DNA from: JACCZX01 sp963824935
Lineage (GTDB): Bacteria; Pseudomonadota; Gammaproteobacteria; Burkholderiales; Burkholderiaceae_F
Assembly: GCA_963824935.1 (NCBI GenBank)
Contig: CAWGRF010000009.1
Location: 167,187-231,186, forward strand
Direction: 5' to 3'
DNA: 64,000 nucleotides
Shown: in pieces, positions 48,215 through 56,273 of the stretch
How the letters are laid out: each line of letters opens with the position of its first letter
How positions within the stretch are numbered: the stretch's first letter is position 1
The notes under the pieces: model-generated
The model's input: only the letters and a program-made list of their open reading frames with translations
The model's database searches: none
What the model was told of the DNA's origin: nothing
Program-made: the position numbers and the translations under genes

Positions 48215-49999
48215 GTGTTGGGTCCCCGCCTGTTCGTCAGCTACCGCCGCGCCGACTCCGCGGCCGAAGCTCGTGGCTTGGTCGAGGCGCTGAAGCGACA
48301 GTTCCCTGGCAAGCGCAGCGTGTTCCTTGACACGTCCGACATCCCATACGGCGAAGACTTCAGTCGCACCATCCGCAAAGCGATCGCCGCCAGTGACGTC
48401 GTGCTCGTCGTCATCGGCAAGCAGTGGTTAAGTGCTGCGAATGAACATGGGCCGCGGTTGCAGCAGCCTGATGATCCGGTTCGGTTCGAGATCGAAACCG
48501 CACTCGCACGCGGCGACGAGGTGCGCATCGTCCCGGTAAGGATTGGTGGCGCTGCGGCGCCATCGGAGTCCGAGCTGCCGGAATCCATCCGCCCACTGGC
48601 CAAGTTCAACATGGCGCAGCTTCGCAACGACTCGTTCGACGCGGATTTCGACGTGCTCGTCAACCAACTGTACGGACGCACGCCGGACAGCGTCACTGGC
48701 GGGCTCGATACGTGGAAGCGCGTCAAGGCTGCCGCTGCGGCGTGGCCTATCGCAACGTTCGCGGTGGCGTTGATGGCGCTGCTCGCTGCGTGGTCCGGCG
48801 CGCTCGACATCCTGCACATCGACACGCATGTGCAGCGCCTGCTGCTTGCAGCCGGTGCGCCGAACTCCGGAGAGCCGGTGCTGTTGGTCGGCATCGACGC
48901 GGCGAGTGAGGCTGAGCTGGGGGCGAGGGACAACGTGGCCGCTTGGCGCCGCCATCACGCGCGACTGATCGATCGCGCGGCGCGTGCCGGCGCAAGCGCA
49001 GTCGTGTTGGATATTTTCTTCGAGCGGGCGACGGACGCTGATGCCGAACTGGCGGCCGTGGCGCGCCGCGCTGCTACGGCGGCGCCGCCAACCCGCGTGG
49101 TGTTCGGCGCGCGTCGTCTGAACGGCGATGCGCCCGAGCTGCAGCCACTTCTGCGCGAATCCGGTCAATGGGGTTCGCTGTGCCTGATCGACCGCGGCGG
49201 CGGGGCATTGTGGTCGACACCGCTGGCGGTTGCGCCGCGCGGTGCTACGCGCGCAGGCGAGCTCGTCACCGCAGTGCATCCATCGCTTGCGCTCGCCGCG
49301 CTGGTCGGCGAACCGCTGCGCGCAGCCGACGTCAAGCAGCGCGAGCTGCGCTTCGATGGGCCGCTGCGCGCGACGCCGGTGCGCTTCAGCGGTGTTGAGC
49401 TGCAACGGCTGAATGAGCCGTCGTGCGGCATCGTCGGCATCGGCGACGAGCAGTTCACGATGCTGTTGCGCGTTGCCCCGGCGGGACATTGGCGCGACAC
49501 CGCGCGCCACGTGTCGTACTCGGACGCGCTCGATCCGGCGCGCGTTGCCGATCAACGATTCAAGGACCGCATAGTGCTGGTCGGCGCGATGGCGCCACAG
49601 CGGGCCGGCAGCAACGCAGACATCCACGTCGTTCGCGACGGTTCCGCGCCACGGCAGGTCTTCGGCGTCGAGCTACAGGCCGACGCCATAGCGACGCTGG
49701 CCAGTGGCCGAGTGCCGCAACTGCCGACCGTCGGCCGCCATCTCGCCACGACACTGCTGGCGTGCGGCGTCGGTGCAGTCGTATCGGTCGCGTTGTATCG
49801 CCGACCGCGCTGGTTGCGGCGTGCAGTGCTGGCGGCACTCGTGCTCGCCTGGGTGCTTGTTGCGTGGTGGTTGGCGACGCGAGACATCGTGCTCAACGCG
49901 GCGCACGATGTGATTACGATGCTGCTGTCGTATCTGGCGCTGCGCGCCGTGCAATGGTTCGCACGGACCTTTGAACCTCTGCGGAGACCGTCGACATGA
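48215..49999 (+). CDS. TIR - TM - CHASE2 sensor protein
   Basis: 594 residues from GTG 48215 (TTG at 48218 is an alternative). The TIR domain spans residues 1-150 (RLFVSYRR; glutamate at 92 in VRFEIETAL). A transmembrane segment at about 175-195 is followed by an extracytoplasmic CHASE2 domain (VLLVGIDAAS; AVVLDIFFE; FKDRIVLVGAMA; FGVELQADAIATL) and three C-terminal membrane helices. CHASE2 normally senses a periplasmic cue and controls a cytoplasmic output, so here the output would be TIR. The 3' end overlaps the FecR-like gene by 4 bases. Function as an envelope-triggered TIR effector is inferred. Confidence 0.85.
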   Translation: MLGPRLFVSYRRADSAAEARGLVEALKRQFPGKRSVFLDTSDIPYGEDFSRTIRKAIAASDVVLVVIGKQWLSAANEHGPRLQQPDDPVRFEIETALARGDEVRIVPVRIGGAAAPSESELPESIRPLAKFNMAQLRNDSFDADFDVLVNQLYGRTPDSVTGGLDTWKRVKAAAAAWPIATFAVALMALLAAWSGALDILHIDTHVQRLLLAAGAPNSGEPVLLVGIDAASEAELGARDNVAAWRRHHARLIDRAARAGASAVVLDIFFERATDADAELAAVARRAATAAPPTRVVFGARRLNGDAPELQPLLRESGQWGSLCLIDRGGGALWSTPLAVAPRGATRAGELVTAVHPSLALAALVGEPLRAADVKQRELRFDGPLRATPVRFSGVELQRLNEPSCGIVGIGDEQFTMLLRVAPAGHWRDTARHVSYSDALDPARVADQRFKDRIVLVGAMAPQRAGSNADIHVVRDGSAPRQVFGVELQADAIATLASGRVPQLPTVGRHLATTLLACGVGAVVSVALYRRPRWLRRAVLAALVLAWVLVAWWLATRDIVLNAAHDVITMLLSYLALRAVQWFARTFEPLRRPST

Positions 50000-50928
50000 A
50001 CATCTCGCCTCGCCGCGTATATCGCTGGCTAGTTCTGGTGCCGCTGCTGGCACTGGTTAGCTGCGCCGGTGTGCGCGAAGCGATCTACCCGCCGGTTCAG
50101 CTGTGGCAGATCGCGCGCGAAGTGCCGGGCGCTGACCCGCGCTGGCAGCGAGCTGACGCCGCCACTGCCGGTGTACGCGTCTGGCGTGGCGGGCGTGAGA
50201 TCGCGGTACAGCGGCTAATGGAGTTGCTGCCGGGCGACGAAATCGAAACCGGCGCCAATGCGGCCGTCGTGCTGCGGTTTCGCGATGCAGGCGACACGCT
50301 GGTGCTCGAGCGAACACGCGTGCGCATCGGGTCGCTTGAAGTGATCTTCGGGCGCATGTTCGCGTTGCTGCGCAACCGTTTCACGGTCACAAGTGAAACC
50401 GTGGTCGCTGGCGTCGAAGGCACCCGCTTTCTGTTCGAGGTCGGTCGCGATCGTGCCGTGCGCGTTGCGGTCGCCGATGGCGCAGTCGTGTGTCGCTCGC
50501 CGCAGGACGCATGGGCGCCGGTGCGCCTGCGCGCCAACGAGGCGCTGCTATCGCAGTACCCGAGTCGCGCGGCACCGGTGCACACGGCGGCCGATGCGAG
50601 CGAGCTGCGCGCATACGACCAGTTAGCGCGCGACATCAGCAGCGCGCCGGAGCAGGGCTGGTGCTGCCGCGACGGACAAGTCAGTCCGTCATGGTCCAAT
50701 CGCTGCACCGGCAGCTTCGACACCGATCGTGCCGATGCCTTGCGTCAATGCCGGCCGGCGCCGCCGCTCGATCCAGTGGGCTGGTGTTGCAGCGATGGGC
50801 GAGTCACGCGGGCGACCAGGAGTCAGTGCGCGGGCCAATTCTTCGACAGCGAGGCGCGAGCCGCGGGTTGCTATCCGCGACCGCCGCAGCCACCGGCGGG
50901 CACCCCGCGCGACCCGGCAAAACGGTAG
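49996..50928 (+). CDS. FecR-domain lipoprotein with two GWCC motifs
   Basis: 310 residues from ATG 49996, overlapping the TIR-CHASE2 stop. The signal peptide ends in a lipobox (LLALVSC, C23). A FecR-like domain spans about 60-170 (GDEIETGANAAVVLRF; SETVVAGVEGTRFLFEV; VAVADGAVV). The C-terminus carries two copies of a four-cysteine motif, GWCC.DG.V......C, at residues 221 and 262. CHASE2 and FecR genes are commonly adjacent; the FecR domain likely binds the CHASE2 ectodomain or another periplasmic ligand. Confidence 0.83.
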   Translation: MNISPRRVYRWLVLVPLLALVSCAGVREAIYPPVQLWQIAREVPGADPRWQRADAATAGVRVWRGGREIAVQRLMELLPGDEIETGANAAVVLRFRDAGDTLVLERTRVRIGSLEVIFGRMFALLRNRFTVTSETVVAGVEGTRFLFEVGRDRAVRVAVADGAVVCRSPQDAWAPVRLRANEALLSQYPSRAAPVHTAADASELRAYDQLARDISSAPEQGWCCRDGQVSPSWSNRCTGSFDTDRADALRQCRPAPPLDPVGWCCSDGRVTRATRSQCAGQFFDSEARAAGCYPRPPQPPAGTPRDPAKR

Positions 50929-51536
50929 TGACGACGCGCGTGGCAGCAGTCACAACGGTGGGCCGTCAAATCTTCTTGTTTAGCGGTCACATGATCGACA
51001 AGCTGGATCGCCAGCCGCCGCGCTTTCCGCCCGCGTGTGAGCCAAGAGTTGCTGCCGAGATTGATGGAAGATTGGCGGAGCTGGGCGCTGGCTCACTCGA
51101 TCTTGGAATCACTCAAGGCGCATGCGGGGGTGATCTGTTGTTTGCCGAGGCCATGCTCGAACGCGGAGCATCGTTGGAACTGCATTTGCCTTTGACCGAA
51201 GAGGCGTTCCTCACGGAATCGGTCGATTTCACGAAGGATTCGTCGATCATCCCGGATCACTGGCGTGATCGCTTCCTTGCCGTGCGGCATCACCGCGCGG
51301 TGCGGACGAAGGTCATGGCAGCTCGACGCGATCCAGGACAGCCTGGCAACGTTTACGAACGCTGCAATCTTTGGATGCTCGAGCGCGCACTGTCTTTCGG
51401 CGCCGACAGGCTACGGTTTATCTGCGTGTGGAACGGCGAAGGCGGCGACGGGCCTGGCGGCACGCAACACATGCGCAACGTCGTCATTGAAAGGGGTGCC
51501 GCCGAATACTGGATTGATACGCGCCAACTATGCTGA
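50928..51536 (+). CDS. SLOG-like Rossmann-fold protein
   Basis: 202 residues from GTG 50928, overlapping the FecR stop by one base. FLFSGHMID at the N-terminus and TQGACGGDLLFAEAML near residue 60 are the glycine-rich loops expected of SLOG/DprA-like nucleotide-binding folds, and VYERCNLWMLERAL and FICVWNGEGGDGPGG are conserved in relatives I recall. SLOG domains are predicted to bind nucleotide-derived ligands and occur with TIR effectors in defence systems. Here it could sense or modify the product of the TIR enzyme two genes upstream; that is inference. Confidence 0.6.
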   Translation: MTTRVAAVTTVGRQIFLFSGHMIDKLDRQPPRFPPACEPRVAAEIDGRLAELGAGSLDLGITQGACGGDLLFAEAMLERGASLELHLPLTEEAFLTESVDFTKDSSIIPDHWRDRFLAVRHHRAVRTKVMAARRDPGQPGNVYERCNLWMLERALSFGADRLRFICVWNGEGGDGPGGTQHMRNVVIERGAAEYWIDTRQLC

Positions 51537-51808
51537 ACAAGCGCCGCATTGTTATCGACATCACACGTGCCGGCTGGATCGGCTGGGTGCTGCTCGCGCT
51601 GCTGGCCGTTCCGCTGCTGCTGTTGCTCTTCTTCTTCGCGGCGATTTTGATACCGATCGTGTTGATCCTGTTACTGGTCGGTGTCGCGCATTTTTACTGG
51701 TTGATGCACAAGGCGAGGCAAAGAAGCGCACCGATCGACATCGCGCCGGATGCCGACTCACCGAGTGATGACGCATTGCCGCCCAAGCAATTGCCGCCGC
51801 CGGCGTAA
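51530..51808 (+). CDS. Small two-helix membrane protein
   Basis: 92 residues from ATG 51530, overlapping the SLOG-like gene. A basic start (MLNKRRIVI) is followed by a long hydrophobic block (WIGWVLLALLAVPLLLL and IPIVLILLLVGVAHFYW), probably two transmembrane helices, and a proline-rich acidic tail. Last gene of the TIR-CHASE2 operon, 8 bases before the convergent giant gene. Confidence 0.65.
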   Translation: MLNKRRIVIDITRAGWIGWVLLALLAVPLLLLLFFFAAILIPIVLILLLVGVAHFYWLMHKARQRSAPIDIAPDADSPSDDALPPKQLPPPA

Positions 51809-51816
51809 CGCTGGCG

Positions 51817-54800
51817 TCATTCTTCGATCGTCGTTCCCGTCGCAGTGGTCGGACCGCCGATCAGCGCGGTGTCAATCTCAACCGTCTCGGCGTAAATCAA
51901 CCGCTTCGGTTGTTCGCGTATCACGCGGCCGCGCGGTGGAGTGGTGTTGTTCGTGTAGTCAGCCGATAGATATTCGTACTCGCGGATCAGCAGCCGGTGC
52001 GTTCCCGGCTCGGGTGTTTGCGCAAAGCGAATCGAGCCGGTCCAGCGCACCAGCCCTGACGGATCGGCCGATGCGTCCGCAGTTACCGTGGCCGACGCTG
52101 TTGCATCGATCCATCCAAGATCGGTCGCGATTGCCGGGTCGCGACGTTGCACGGTGACCGTGACGAGCGTCGGCACTGTTACTCGCGTCGTCGGCCGCGA
52201 GCCGACAATCTCCGGCGCCGGCCCACTGGGGGCAGGTCCGCTGACGGTGACACGCAGCGCGCGAGGGCGGTAAGGATCGACCGTGACGACTGCGGATCGT
52301 TCGGGCGTCAGTTGAATGTAGTCGGCCACCACCGTCGGCGACAGCTTCGCATCGGGCAGGGCGAACGGCTGATAGCGCACGAGGACCAGGCGAACGAACG
52401 GCGTATAGGCGAATGACTGCACGTCGATCGTCAGATCGGCAAACCACTTTTGCCGGTCGTAATCGAAGCTCACCGGAAAGCCGGCGACACCGACGCGGCC
52501 CGGCGCGCGGCCCGGCAGACTCAAGCTCGGTTCTTCTGCCACATTGTTCGGAAAGTGAAAGCCGACCGGAAGCCGGCCCAGCCCCGGCGCTTCCCAGATC
52601 GGATCGGCGCCCCACTGCGTGACGTAGGACTTCCATGCTTCGCGGTCGGTGAGGCTGCCGTTGCTGAAGTCGTAGTACGTCACGCCGAGTAGCTCGCCGT
52701 CACCCGATGAGAACCACGGCCGATCGAGATAAATCCGAAGCCCGCCGCCGAAACGGACGCTGCGCTTCAGATTGCTCTGCGTCTGTCGCTGCCATCCGAA
52801 GGTCGGCACGACATAGCTAATCTGCGGCGCCGCCGGCCGCGCCGACGCCGGAACATCGACGATGACGGGCGCGCTGGTGCGCGTGAATTCCTTCGCCTGC
52901 CGGGCTTCGAATTGTTTGGCCGTTTCGCCCGGAGCCGGCGCCTTTTCTTCAGTGAAGTATTCGCGATAGCGCGAAGTCGCACGCGCTGTGTACGTCACGC
53001 GGTGGTAGCGCGTGTCGTCAAAGTAGTGGTGTGGAGCGGCGTCGCTCGTGATCGTGACGCCGCTCGGAAGATTGCCGAGCCGATCCTGATTGCGTACGAA
53101 GCACAGCAGGTCGTGGTCGGCATCGTAGTAAGCGATCTGTCGTTCCGAAGGCGTTTTCTTTCCTACCGTGATAGGTCCTTCCCGGGTTGACGGCACCGGG
53201 ATCTCGTCGGCCTCGGCGACGCTGCGCCGGCGGTACTCGCCGTTCTTGTCCTTCGTTTCATCGCGCGGCGCTGATACATCGTCGAACGAGTCGCTCCATT
53301 CGGCGAGCAGTTCGATCTTGTCGGTGCTCGCAGCGTGGATTGCCAGTCCTCCGAGCAGAAACGCTTCGGGCGAGCCCGGCCGACGCCACGAAGTCATCGT
53401 CGTCAGCTCGCTCGCAGCGGTCGGAGTTCCTTCGGGCGCTGTCTTCAGCAGGCTCGATTCCGGGGTCGCATACAGCTCATGCTGCACCGACAGGCGCGTG
53501 AACTGCGGCCTTCCGATCGGCTGCTTGACCGCATGCACCAACGTCAACAGCTTCGGCGGCGTCAGCATCCAGTGCCCGCCTTCGTGCGCGCGCTGCAGCA
53601 GGTGCGCGATCTTCTCGCTGTCGAGCTGCGAGTTCGCCACCGGCACGCCGGGGTTGGTGCCGGTGACTTTTTCGATGTGTTCGCGCAGCCACTGCCACAC
53701 ACCCATCAGCTTCAGATCATCGGCCAGCAGATAGCTGCTCAGCGGGACGATCACCTGCGTGCCCTTCGGCAGCGACACGGTCAGCACGCGCTGCTGCGGA
53801 TCCCACTGCGGCGGCGCGTCGCCGTCCGCGAGTGTCAGCCGGAACGGCAACATCTTTTGCCAATCACCATCGCCGCCGAAACTCACCAGCGCGGCCGAGC
53901 CGCGGCGCGGATTGGCATCGCCGAGCTTCTGATATGCGAGCGGTGCTGCGGCGCCCATACCCGGCGCTGCCATCGCGAGACTTTCGGTTGCCGATCCGGG
54001 CAGGTCGCGTAGCGCGGCGCCGCGGGCCAGGACATCGGGCAGGAACGGCAGGCTATCGAGCGCGTCGGCGTCGATCAGCGGAAACATCTGGGTTTTGCCG
54101 GCAACGTTGATACTGACCTCGTCGATCCTGCCTTGATCACGCGCGCCGATCAGGTTGTACATCGCGGTGCTGGTGTCGAGCTTGCCGTTCTTGTCGAACA
54201 TCCCGAGGCGCTCGCCGACCTCGACGCTGGTGCTGGGCGGGACGATGAAGCGATCGGCGGCCGTCGTATCAGCGGCCGCGGTGTCCTTCGTTGGATCGTC
54301 GTTGAACGTGCGAATTACCAGGCGCTGCAGTTGCGATCCGGGATCGGTGACGCCGCGCTTGTCGCGCAGTACGACGGTCGGCGCGACCACCGGCTCGTAG
54401 CGCAAGTACGGAAAGCCGTCGGGGTCGCGCGGCAGTCCGCTCAGCAACGACAGCAGTGCAGCGAGCGGATCGCCGACTTTCATGCTGTTGCCGGCGAGAT
54501 CGACAGGGCGCAGACGCAAGCGATAACGGCGTCCGAAGCGCAACGCCGGCAGCGATTTTGCGACCACCGTGAACTGCGTGCTCATCTTGAACGGGGTCGC
54601 CGGTTCGTTCGGTGGTCGTTCGGGATTTACATCGAGTGCCTTCTTCGGATCGACGTCGTCCGACATCACCTTGCCGGGAAACGGAACGCTCAAGCTCCAG
54701 CCGGCCCAGCGCGCCATCGACTCGTTCAGGTAAAGATCGTTCGGAGGCGGGTTGGCCGGATCGGGCGGTGATTGAGCGGCGGCGAGCTGCGTGAATCCTT

Positions 54801-56262
54801 CCGACTCATCTTCGGGCTCAAATGCCACGCCGCCGATGTCGTACGCCTCCCTGCGCCGGTGCAGCGAGTGCCATTGATTGGTGAACGAGTCCCACACGTC
54901 GACGCGGTAGCCGTGCGTCAGGTCTTCCGCAAACAGCGGCCGCGCGGTTGGCTGCGCCTGCTCGACCTTGGCATTGAGTCCCTTCTGCGACTGGAACGTG
55001 CGAGACAGCCGCAGCGCGCGTGCATCGGCGAACAGCGAAAGGCCGCCCGAGCGCAGCGACGGCAGCGTGGTGGTCTCGTCGAACACTTCGGGGTGATCGG
55101 GCAGAGACGAACCTTCGCGGCTGTCGTCCCATGACTCGGCGAGCCGCGTCACTTTATGCATGCCGCTTTCCAGATCGACCTGAGCGATGCCGTAGCGCAC
55201 CGGCTCGAGGTTCAGCAGTCCGAAGACTTCGAGTTGCAGCAGCCCGCCGCCGAGCAATCCCGGCGCTGTCGTGAAGAGACGGAATGGATTGGCAGCATCG
55301 CCACCAGCGACATGCAGATAGGCGGTTTCGAGCGGAGACGCGGTCGGCACCGCCTGCGTCGCAATCGCCCAGTCGCGATTCGGAAGGTCGACGACCGCCA
55401 GCGTCCCCGGCGTGTTGAACGCGGTCTGCGCGACGAAGTCCGCTGGCAGCTCGAAGTCGAACACCAGTCCAAGCGCACGCAGCAGATCGGGAAACGAGCT
55501 GAGGCTCGACAGCGCCTGGTGAAAATCGATCAGCTTGGTGAAGTCGGGCGGATTCTTGTGGACCGGCGCGCCGGTCGGCATGTGGCTGTACACCGCGAAC
55601 TGTTGCGCGAGCTGACGACGAAATCCGGCCGGATCAACCCCGGATACCGGCGGCACGCTCTTCAGCGTTCCATCCGCGGCGAGCCACTCGGCTTCATAGC
55701 GCGGAGCAGTTCGATAGTCGCTCAATCCTTTGAAGCTGCGCCGGTACGCGTCGCGCAGCCGATTGCCCTCGCGATCGTTCCAGTTCACCGCCAAGCCGGA
55801 CAGCATCGACTTCAACAGGTAGCGGCGCCTCGAATGATGCTCATCATCGTCGTCCGGACGCGGGTCGCGCTCGGGCAGCGCCAGCGCCACGCTCGCTTCC
55901 TGATACGTCGACTTGATCACGCTCAGCGCGATGCGCGCCGGGTACGACATGATCGCGCGATCGGTGTAGTCGTTGAAGGCGTGCGACCGCACAAAGGTCT
56001 GATCGTTGAACATCGCGCGCCACAGCGCGGGACGCAGCGGTGCGCGGCTGATGTCGACATTCATCGTCTTGGTGCCACAGCGCAGCGTCAGCGTGAGCCC
56101 GCGCTGCGATAGATCGCCGGTCCAATCGAGCCAGTCGGGAAAGTGCGCGAGGCGGTCTGCGCCGTGCAGTCGTGGCGAAACGAACACCGATACCGGCATC
56201 GCCGCGGGATTGATCGTCACGCCGCGCGGCAGGACGGTGAACAGAATGGTCTGGTTCGCCAT
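51817..56262 (-). CDS. Giant protein of unknown family (1481 aa)
   Basis: 1481 residues from ATG 56262 with no break. No signal peptide or transmembrane helix. The N-terminal part is strand-rich (MANQTILFTVLPRGVTI). Large middle regions contain many charged loops and several proline-rich spots. A C-terminal part from about 1330 looks like beta-sandwich or Ig-like repeats (VRLVLVRYQPF; LRVTVSGPAP; ATASATVTADAS). No family I recognise. It starts 11 bases after the next giant gene's stop on the same strand and is followed by the end of the TIR-CHASE2 operon, convergent. With the calpain-like gene it forms a three-gene unit of nearly 9.4 kb. Confidence 0.65.
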   Translation of the reverse strand: MANQTILFTVLPRGVTINPAAMPVSVFVSPRLHGADRLAHFPDWLDWTGDLSQRGLTLTLRCGTKTMNVDISRAPLRPALWRAMFNDQTFVRSHAFNDYTDRAIMSYPARIALSVIKSTYQEASVALALPERDPRPDDDDEHHSRRRYLLKSMLSGLAVNWNDREGNRLRDAYRRSFKGLSDYRTAPRYEAEWLAADGTLKSVPPVSGVDPAGFRRQLAQQFAVYSHMPTGAPVHKNPPDFTKLIDFHQALSSLSSFPDLLRALGLVFDFELPADFVAQTAFNTPGTLAVVDLPNRDWAIATQAVPTASPLETAYLHVAGGDAANPFRLFTTAPGLLGGGLLQLEVFGLLNLEPVRYGIAQVDLESGMHKVTRLAESWDDSREGSSLPDHPEVFDETTTLPSLRSGGLSLFADARALRLSRTFQSQKGLNAKVEQAQPTARPLFAEDLTHGYRVDVWDSFTNQWHSLHRRREAYDIGGVAFEPEDESEGFTQLAAAQSPPDPANPPPNDLYLNESMARWAGWSLSVPFPGKVMSDDVDPKKALDVNPERPPNEPATPFKMSTQFTVVAKSLPALRFGRRYRLRLRPVDLAGNSMKVGDPLAALLSLLSGLPRDPDGFPYLRYEPVVAPTVVLRDKRGVTDPGSQLQRLVIRTFNDDPTKDTAAADTTAADRFIVPPSTSVEVGERLGMFDKNGKLDTSTAMYNLIGARDQGRIDEVSINVAGKTQMFPLIDADALDSLPFLPDVLARGAALRDLPGSATESLAMAAPGMGAAAPLAYQKLGDANPRRGSAALVSFGGDGDWQKMLPFRLTLADGDAPPQWDPQQRVLTVSLPKGTQVIVPLSSYLLADDLKLMGVWQWLREHIEKVTGTNPGVPVANSQLDSEKIAHLLQRAHEGGHWMLTPPKLLTLVHAVKQPIGRPQFTRLSVQHELYATPESSLLKTAPEGTPTAASELTTMTSWRRPGSPEAFLLGGLAIHAASTDKIELLAEWSDSFDDVSAPRDETKDKNGEYRRRSVAEADEIPVPSTREGPITVGKKTPSERQIAYYDADHDLLCFVRNQDRLGNLPSGVTITSDAAPHHYFDDTRYHRVTYTARATSRYREYFTEEKAPAPGETAKQFEARQAKEFTRTSAPVIVDVPASARPAAPQISYVVPTFGWQRQTQSNLKRSVRFGGGLRIYLDRPWFSSGDGELLGVTYYDFSNGSLTDREAWKSYVTQWGADPIWEAPGLGRLPVGFHFPNNVAEEPSLSLPGRAPGRVGVAGFPVSFDYDRQKWFADLTIDVQSFAYTPFVRLVLVRYQPFALPDAKLSPTVVADYIQLTPERSAVVTVDPYRPRALRVTVSGPAPSGPAPEIVGSRPTTRVTVPTLVTVTVQRRDPAIATDLGWIDATASATVTADASADPSGLVRWTGSIRFAQTPEPGTHRLLIREYEYLSADYTNNTTPPRGRVIREQPKRLIYAETVEIDTALIGGPTTATGTTIEE

Positions 56263-56273
56263 GGAGGCTGTCG

